Positions 7,034 through 8,218 of a DNA stretch of 8,218 bases are shown here, piece by piece (position 1 is the first letter of the stretch; each line of letters opens with the position of its first letter). The stretch lies in contig USDU01000106.1 of NCBI GenBank assembly GCA_900553635.1, positions 1 through 8,218 of the forward strand, in the 5' to 3' direction. The stretch is from an uncultured Lachnospiraceae bacterium (lineage in GTDB: Bacteria > Bacillota_A > Clostridia > Lachnospirales > Lachnospiraceae). The notes below the pieces were generated by a model. That model was not told where the DNA came from and did not search any database. It was given only the letters and a program-made list of their open reading frames with translations. The translations under genes were made by a program, and so were the position numbers.

Positions 7034-7690
7034 TTAATTATATTCGGGAGCAGGTCCATATCCCAGTTGAAACAGAATCATAGTGCGTCCCCAGGGATCA
7101 GTTTGTGGATAGGTCGCATAATAATGAGTTGCAATAACCTTATTAAAATAAAGGACATAATCGCCCGCATTTTCAATTGTTGAAGCTTTAACAGCCATAT
7201 ATTCAGCTGTTTCGGCAAAATATAACCCGGTATAACCATTTCCGGCATTATAAATAATAGAGCGTACTTTCCCCTTACCATCTACGGCACAGGTAAAAGA
7301 GCCTTTGCCATTTTCAAGACTTTTCAATTCGCTTAAAGAGACTATCTTATTGTAGTTTTCTTTTAACTCATTTGATGCAAGAGAATAGTAGCCGCCGTCT
7401 GAGACGACGCCATTTTTTGAAGCAAAGGCGGGATAGTTTTGAAGCGACCGGTTATCCTGTGGAATTTTATCTTCTGCATACAATTCAGAAGCTTCCGTCT
7501 GAATCGCCGTCAAAAGCGACCGCGTTTCCGCTATCACCTGCTTTTCCTTCGCTTTATCCATATATCCGGTCAGCGCCGGTACCAGCAGCGCAGCCAGGAT
7601 AGCCAGAATGACCAGTACTACGATGAGCTCCACCAGTGTAAAGCCAGCTTTTCGATTCCGTTGCTTTTGTATCCAATGTAACAGCTTCAT
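7034..7690 (-). CDS. Type IV pilin / pseudopilin-like protein with class III prepilin signal
   Basis: The 218-residue product begins with a basic leader (MKLLHWIQKQRNRKAG) and then FTLVELIVVLVILA. Cleavage by a prepilin peptidase is expected between Gly16 and Phe17, leaving N-methylated Phe1 and the conserved Glu5 (Glu21 of the precursor). The hydrophobic helix spans about residues 17-40 and continues as a charged amphipathic helix (YMDKAKEKQVIAETRSLL). The rest is a predicted globular head with one Cys and a DPWG motif near residue 198, similar to the DPWG of GspG-type major pseudopilins. The ATG at 7690 is preceded by an AAAGGAGA ribosome binding site five bases away. It would be inserted in the membrane and assembled into a pilus or pseudopilus, but no assembly ATPase, platform protein or peptidase is visible. 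The gene lies 57 bases after the FadR-like regulator gene with no terminator seen between. Its exact class (pilin, competence pseudopilin or other) is open. Confidence 0.88.
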   Translation of the reverse strand: MKLLHWIQKQRNRKAGFTLVELIVVLVILAILAALLVPALTGYMDKAKEKQVIAETRSLLTAIQTEASELYAEDKIPQDNRSLQNYPAFASKNGVVSDGGYYSLASNELKENYNKIVSLSELKSLENGKGSFTCAVDGKGKVRSIIYNAGNGYTGLYFAETAEYMAVKASTIENAGDYVLYFNKVIATHYYATYPQTDPWGRTMILFQLGYGPAPEYN

Positions 7691-7747
7691 AAAAATCTCC
7701 TTTTTTGCGTATGTCTTTGGTGTTTCTATTTTTCATAAATAACATGG

Positions 7748-8218
7748 TTAATAAGCATCGTTCAGATGCGCTTTAAATTGTTCAATGCACCCGGTGAAAA
7801 GCTCCACAGCCCGATCTGCATTGCCCTGGCGGATGCAATCACTGGTCTCTGACAAAATCTCCAGAAGCCGTTCCCGCCCGATGTATTCGCAGCAATCGGT
7901 CCAGGCCGTAATGGAAGACTGGAAAAACGCGTTCATCACCAGCGGCGAGATGCAGTTGCCGGTCAGCGTTACGATGGTCCGGCGATATAGGAACAGGGCT
8001 GACGCGAAGTCCGTGATATCCAGGTCTAAGGCTTTCCGGACAGCATCCAGAATTTCGGAGAGCTTCGCAAGGTCTGCCGGATCCTGCCGCTCACAGAGAA
8101 TTCGCAGGGCAGGGCATTCCAGGTAAAGGCGGGTGTCCAGAAGGCTGATCAGAATTTTCCGATCCGGCATACCGCCCCGGTAACGGATCATGGCAAAGAG
8201 CGTATCCAGGTTGCCGGT
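7748..8218 (-). CDS. FadR/GntR-family transcription regulator, C-terminal effector domain (5' partial)
   Basis: The frame runs off the right edge; 156 codons plus the stop are visible, and the N-terminal winged helix that would bind DNA is outside. The first visible residues TGNLDTLFAMIRYR correspond to the linker/first helix of FadR-type proteins. An all-helical domain then follows, with LLDTRLYLECPALRILCER (helices 1-2), DITDFASALFLYRRTIVTLTGN (the conserved xxSGNP-like turn of the family) and a final helix pair CIRQGNADRAVELFTGCIEQF, resembling the usual gD...A...l...hi pattern. The layout resembles E. coli FadR more than metal-binding FCD proteins, since the His normally found in the D..FH segment is absent. 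The ligand is therefore unknown, and an acyl-CoA or other organic acid is only possible. An internal ATG at 8191 is not a likely start, because the frame stays open upstream and homologous sequence continues into it. Confidence 0.8.
   Translation of the reverse strand, partial: TGNLDTLFAMIRYRGGMPDRKILISLLDTRLYLECPALRILCERQDPADLAKLSEILDAVRKALDLDITDFASALFLYRRTIVTLTGNCISPLVMNAFFQSSITAWTDCCEYIGRERLLEILSETSDCIRQGNADRAVELFTGCIEQFKAHLNDAY

Noticed and set aside
7691..7747. Possible separate promoter or terminator between the regulator and pilin genes
   Set aside because: I could find neither a paired -35/-10 set nor a hairpin with a T-tract in these 57 bases; only the pilin ribosome binding site is supported.
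7372..8126. Several + strand frames (76-113 codons) opposite the pilin and regulator genes
   Set aside because: They are shadows of two recognisable - strand genes and have no ribosome binding sites or known motifs.

Overview
The window looks like a chromosomal segment of a gut-type Firmicute, most likely a Lachnospiraceae/Clostridia member. The evidence is a very large mosaic surface protein with MBG/YDG-like beta repeats, a DUF6273-like domain and a Gram-positive sorting tail. Strong AAGGAGG-type ribosome binding sites, a yybP-ykoY riboswitch with a Rho-independent terminator, and moderate GC also fit. The genus cannot be decided from the sequence alone.

Layout. Positions 1-5672 (+) hold one open reading frame that enters from the left edge, so its start and signal peptide lie outside the window. 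At least 1889 residues are visible. They comprise an acidic linker, a beta-helix-like region, a DUF6273-like domain, a series of Ig/MBG-type beta modules, a Cys-containing module, a C-terminal beta domain and an LPXTG-like tail (SANTGD, hydrophobic segment, basic end). Positions 5673-5742 contain nothing I can support. A long hairpin at 5743-5791 terminates transcription from both sides. Positions 5790-6761 (-) encode a CaCA-family cation antiporter. Its 272-base upstream region (6762-7033) holds a consensus promoter, a yybP-ykoY (Mn2+) riboswitch aptamer, an overlapping intrinsic terminator and a perfect ribosome binding site. Positions 7034-7690 (-) encode a type IV pilin/pseudopilin-like protein. 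Positions 7748-8218 (-) encode the C-terminal effector domain of a FadR/GntR-type regulator, cut by the right edge.

How they work together. The surface protein is an independent convergent unit. The antiporter is a self-contained metal-responsive unit: when Mn2+ is high the aptamer should hold the 5' arm of the terminator and let transcription reach the antiporter, which suggests Mn2+ (or related divalent cation) export. The pilin and the FadR-like regulator lie 57 bases apart in the same orientation with no visible terminator between them, so they may be co-transcribed. No assembly ATPase, platform protein or prepilin peptidase is visible. I see no CRISPR array, tRNA, rRNA, insertion sequence or phage gene. 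The most informative locus is the riboswitch-antiporter unit; the most unusual is the lone pilin next to a FadR-like regulator.
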